Below are positions 11,822 through 13,950 of a DNA stretch of 13,950 nucleotides, piece by piece; positions within the stretch are counted from its first letter, which is position 1; each line of letters begins with the position of its first letter. A program made the position numbers and the translations under genes. Source of the stretch: Chloroflexi bacterium RBG_16_56_11 (GTDB taxonomy: Bacteria > Chloroflexota > Dehalococcoidia > Dehalococcoidales > RBG-16-60-22); assembly GCA_001796865.1 (NCBI GenBank), contig MGNQ01000030.1:1-13950 (forward strand), given 5' to 3'. The notes under the pieces are model-generated. The model worked only from the letters and a program-made list of their open reading frames with translations. It made no database searches and was not told the DNA's origin.

Positions 11822-13035
11822 ACTCCCACTCCAGTTAATTTTTTCTCCTCAACCTCGACCGGTATCTCGCTCATATTCTTTTCAGTTATTTCAAAGGTCT
11901 TCGGCGGGTTCACCAAGGCCCATATCGTGGGGAAGGTATTCATGAAGTCTATTATCCACGTAAATGGAACGTAGCCGATGTGGAACAGTATCTTTTTAGT
12001 AGTACTGAACTTGGTAAACTTCAGGTTATAGTATAGTCCGACCTGCGGTCGCGCCCAGTGCATGGCGGTGATAAAGCCGCCGGTGAGTCCGGTGAGTAAA
12101 AACAGGTCGTTACGATACACGCCAAACCAGGCTAACGGCGCCATCACGAGCAAGAAGAAGCTGCTGGCCCAGACAACGTTGGAATAAGAGCGGTAAAACC
12201 AGACTCTCCAGTACATATACCTCAGCAGGAAGAACCAACCCGCATACCATCTCCGCCGCTGACGCATGGCCGACATAAATGTTTTAGCCGGTTTCTCGAT
12301 AGTCAAGCCGCCGTGCCAACCGAAGACCCTGCCCAATTTTCTCCCGGCCTCCCAGGCGAACCTCGAATCCTCGCTGTAGGGACAATTCGGGAAATCCCAG
12401 CCGATAAGGTGCTCGATATCGCTCCTCATTAACATGTTGGAGCCGTTCATCCAGTGAACGAGGCCAGTCCTCATCTGGTCTTTGACCCAGAAAAACGTCC
12501 AGTATCTTTGGGCTTCAAGATAGAAGGTGAATATGTTCTTGTCCCAGGGGAACATCATGGGGCCGTTGGCGATTGGTTTCCCACCGTTCTTTATATAGTG
12601 GAGTATGCTTATCACGGTCTGAGGTATTATTTTCGAGTCCTCGTCTTTATGTAAAATCCAGACGTCCTTGGAGTTGTCTAAAAACTTCAGGGAATAGTTG
12701 AGCGCTCTCGCTTTAAACTGTGATTTGCACACATAATCTTCGGGTACCAGTATCAGTTGCGCGCCGGTTAAACTCACGCCCTCATCATCAGCCACGACAT
12801 CGATATCATAGTTGGTGAATCCGGCCCCCCGGCAGGCGTTGTTGATGGAATTAATCGTCTCCTGGACTATCGATGAAGGTTTCCTGGTCGCTATCAGGAA
12901 AACTATCTTGGGAAGCGGACCCGGGGGTAACCCATCGTATTCCGGGATATATCCTTTCCGGCTACGGAAAAAGAAGAACCAGCTCGCCAGCGCAATCGGC
13001 AGAACGATTAGCCATAAAATTTCATAAGGTGTCAT
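11818..13035 (-). CDS. Membrane-bound family 2 glycosyltransferase, egghead-like
   Basis: 405 residues. One N-terminal membrane segment (about 5-23) is followed by a GT-A domain: KIVFLIATRKPS (43-54), VVADDEG (80-86), the metal-binding DxD in HKDEDS (D131, D133), the acidic SEDSRF (E222, D223), and QRRRW (259-263), the Q/RxxRW motif of processive synthases such as cellulose and hyaluronan synthases. Two or more membrane helices follow (about 287-307 and 312-330). The GYIPEYDGLPPGPLPKIVFL region resembles the egghead/BRE-3 beta-mannosyltransferase group. It likely transfers or polymerises a sugar at the inner membrane face. A perfect AGGAGG lies five bases before the ATG. The acceptor and sugar are unknown; the upstream dehydrogenase suggests an oxidised sugar donor. 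Confidence 0.88.
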   Translation of the reverse strand: MTPYEILWLIVLPIALASWFFFFRSRKGYIPEYDGLPPGPLPKIVFLIATRKPSSIVQETINSINNACRGAGFTNYDIDVVADDEGVSLTGAQLILVPEDYVCKSQFKARALNYSLKFLDNSKDVWILHKDEDSKIIPQTVISILHYIKNGGKPIANGPMMFPWDKNIFTFYLEAQRYWTFFWVKDQMRTGLVHWMNGSNMLMRSDIEHLIGWDFPNCPYSEDSRFAWEAGRKLGRVFGWHGGLTIEKPAKTFMSAMRQRRRWYAGWFFLLRYMYWRVWFYRSYSNVVWASSFFLLVMAPLAWFGVYRNDLFLLTGLTGGFITAMHWARPQVGLYYNLKFTKFSTTKKILFHIGYVPFTWIIDFMNTFPTIWALVNPPKTFEITEKNMSEIPVEVEEKKLTGVGV

Positions 13036-13112
13036 TGAAGTCCTCCTTGGCAGTCACTTTTTTCTCCTCCCTGTTTCCCCCCTGGGGCACCTGTATTCCG
13101 GTTGAAATTCAC
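13032..13112 (-). CDS. Possible 26-residue leader ORF before the glycosyltransferase
   Basis: A GTG at 13112 lies five bases after GGAGGG and opens a 26-residue Gly/Asn/Gln-rich frame (MNFNRNTGAPGGKQGGEKSD and on) whose TGA overlaps the glycosyltransferase ATG as ATGA. The ribosome site and the overlap are suggestive, but the glycosyltransferase has its own perfect site inside the frame, and the peptide has no recognisable features. It could be a coupling leader or chance. Confidence 0.22.
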   Translation of the reverse strand: MNFNRNTGAPGGKQGGEKSDCQGGLQ

Positions 13113-13158
13113 ACGTTCCCTCCCTGTTTTAAAAGCCTCCTCTGAATTGTAAGCGTGA

Positions 13159-13923
13159 TTACGGACGAAAGTTCGTGAGTACTTCGAGCTCCGTGTTAAG
13201 CTCTTTGATGGTATCGAATAATTTCGGCGTCACGCCCTTGGAGTGGCATAGCGTCAGGAGCTGGTCGAGGTCCTTGGGCAGACATTTGCCGCCGAAAGGC
13301 CTCCCGAAGAAGGCCGTCCCGTAACCACTGACCCGTTCATCGTTTCTCACAATTTCCGCGACTTCCCTGGTGTCAAGGTTGAGAGTCGCGCAGATTTTAT
13401 CTACCTCGTTCCAGAAAGTAATCAGGGTAGACAGGTAGTTGTTGAGGACGATCTTGGCCATCTCGGAGGTGTTCGGCCGGGTGCGGACGATTTTCGCGCC
13501 CAGCGGGCGGTACATCTCGGCCAGCATGTCCCCGTGCTCGGAGCAGCACTCGCCGATGACCACGAACCTCTGGTTCAACGCATCTTCGACCGATGTTTCT
13601 TCGCGGAGAAACTCGGGGTTATGGCAGATGTGGACGCCGTGCTTGAGCATGGCAGCCTGGGTGGTACCCGGAGGGACGGTGCTCTTAATAACGTAAGGAT
13701 TATGCACGCCCCCTGTCACGAGATTCTCGACGACACCGGGGACTACTTTCTCGGGCGGGCAGATAAAGGTTAAATCGGCGTTTTTCACCGGCTTATCGGA
13801 TACCGGGATGCCATCGTAGTCCTGCGGCCTGACATCACAACCGGTTACCTTATGCCCGAGCTTCTGGATCACCTTTGCCTGCGCCCTGCCAACTACTCCC
13901 ATTCCTATGATTTGTACATGCAT
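13159..13923 (-). CDS. Short UDP-glucose/GDP-mannose dehydrogenase family protein lacking the C-terminal domain
   Basis: The family oxidises the C6 of a nucleotide sugar to a uronate with two NAD. Numbered from the ATG at 13923 (254 residues): Rossmann loop GMGVVG (7-12), STVPPGTT (81-88), NPEFLRE (102-108), the central dimer helix with K157, and FGGKCLPKDLDQLL with the catalytic Cys214. The protein ends about 40 residues later at TAA, so the third domain (the UDP/GDP-binding C-terminal domain, normally to about 430 residues) is missing; the following 120 bases hold no remnant of it. An upstream ATG at 13947 is possible, but it lies inside the purine-rich GGAGAGGAGAGG ribosome site, so 13923 is preferred. 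It heads a leftward glycan operon. Confidence 0.85.
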   Translation of the reverse strand: MHVQIIGMGVVGRAQAKVIQKLGHKVTGCDVRPQDYDGIPVSDKPVKNADLTFICPPEKVVPGVVENLVTGGVHNPYVIKSTVPPGTTQAAMLKHGVHICHNPEFLREETSVEDALNQRFVVIGECCSEHGDMLAEMYRPLGAKIVRTRPNTSEMAKIVLNNYLSTLITFWNEVDKICATLNLDTREVAEIVRNDERVSGYGTAFFGRPFGGKCLPKDLDQLLTLCHSKGVTPKLFDTIKELNTELEVLTNFRP

Positions 13924-13950
13924 ATTCTTTCTACCTCTCCTCTCCATTTT

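Noticed and set aside
13924..13947. Upstream ATG as start of the dehydrogenase
   Set aside because: It lies within the purine-rich ribosome site and would add the unlikely MERRGRKN before the Rossmann strand; the ATG at 13923 gives the canonical start.

Overview
The window reads as bacterial chromosome of moderate GC, gene-dense, with AGGAGG-type ribosome binding sites, TTG as well as ATG starts, 4-base stop/start overlaps, and tRNA genes that encode their own CCA end. No single gene fixes the taxon. Two tandem family III CoA-transferases, a complete mobA-moeA-mobB set, a short MGSRDYRHRE-type basic protein beside rnc and an overall anaerobe flavour make me suspect Chloroflexota (Dehalococcoidia-like), but that is inference at low to moderate confidence.

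Layout. (1) 1-1625, rightward: the 3' end of a UlaG-like metallo-beta-lactamase-fold hydrolase, then a two-domain protein fusing a HAD-phosphatase fold to a uridine-kinase-like P-loop domain. (2) 1757-5032, rightward: a tightly coupled operon mobA-moeA-mobB-DUF362 that finishes molybdenum cofactor (molybdate insertion and nucleotide attachment). (3) 5103-6328, leftward: rnc (RNase III), a previously unlisted 51-residue basic protein, and acylphosphatase. (4) 6418-6491: tRNA-Gln(CTG) with a textbook promoter. (5) 6642-7110: a HicAB toxin-antitoxin pair in which the toxin gene hicA carries a one-base frameshift and the antitoxin is intact. (6) 7303-9751, leftward: two tandem CaiB/BaiF (family III) CoA-transferases. 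(7) 10019-10093, leftward: tRNA-Gly(TCC). (8) 10094-10506: a 413-base non-coding region holding two arrays of 11-bp-periodic GGTTA-like direct repeats that resemble binding sites of PhoB/OmpR-type response regulators. (9) 10507-11250, rightward: a secreted GH12-family glycoside hydrolase with both catalytic Glu residues. (10) 11378-13923, leftward: a surface-glycan operon of a short nucleotide-sugar dehydrogenase, an egghead-like membrane GT2 and a TagD/RfaE-like nucleotidyltransferase.

How the parts relate. Region 2 is a metabolic unit with translational coupling throughout. Region 10 probably makes and polymerises or transfers an oxidised sugar for the cell surface. Three rightward promoters that I can propose (mobA, hicA, GH12 gene) share the same form, TTGACC, an 18-base spacer and a TATAAT-like -10. 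The observations most worth following up are the 11-bp repeat arrays between tRNA-Gly and the GH12 gene, the broken hicA, the HAD-kinase fusion with an altered HAD nucleophile motif, and the dehydrogenase that lacks its C-terminal domain.
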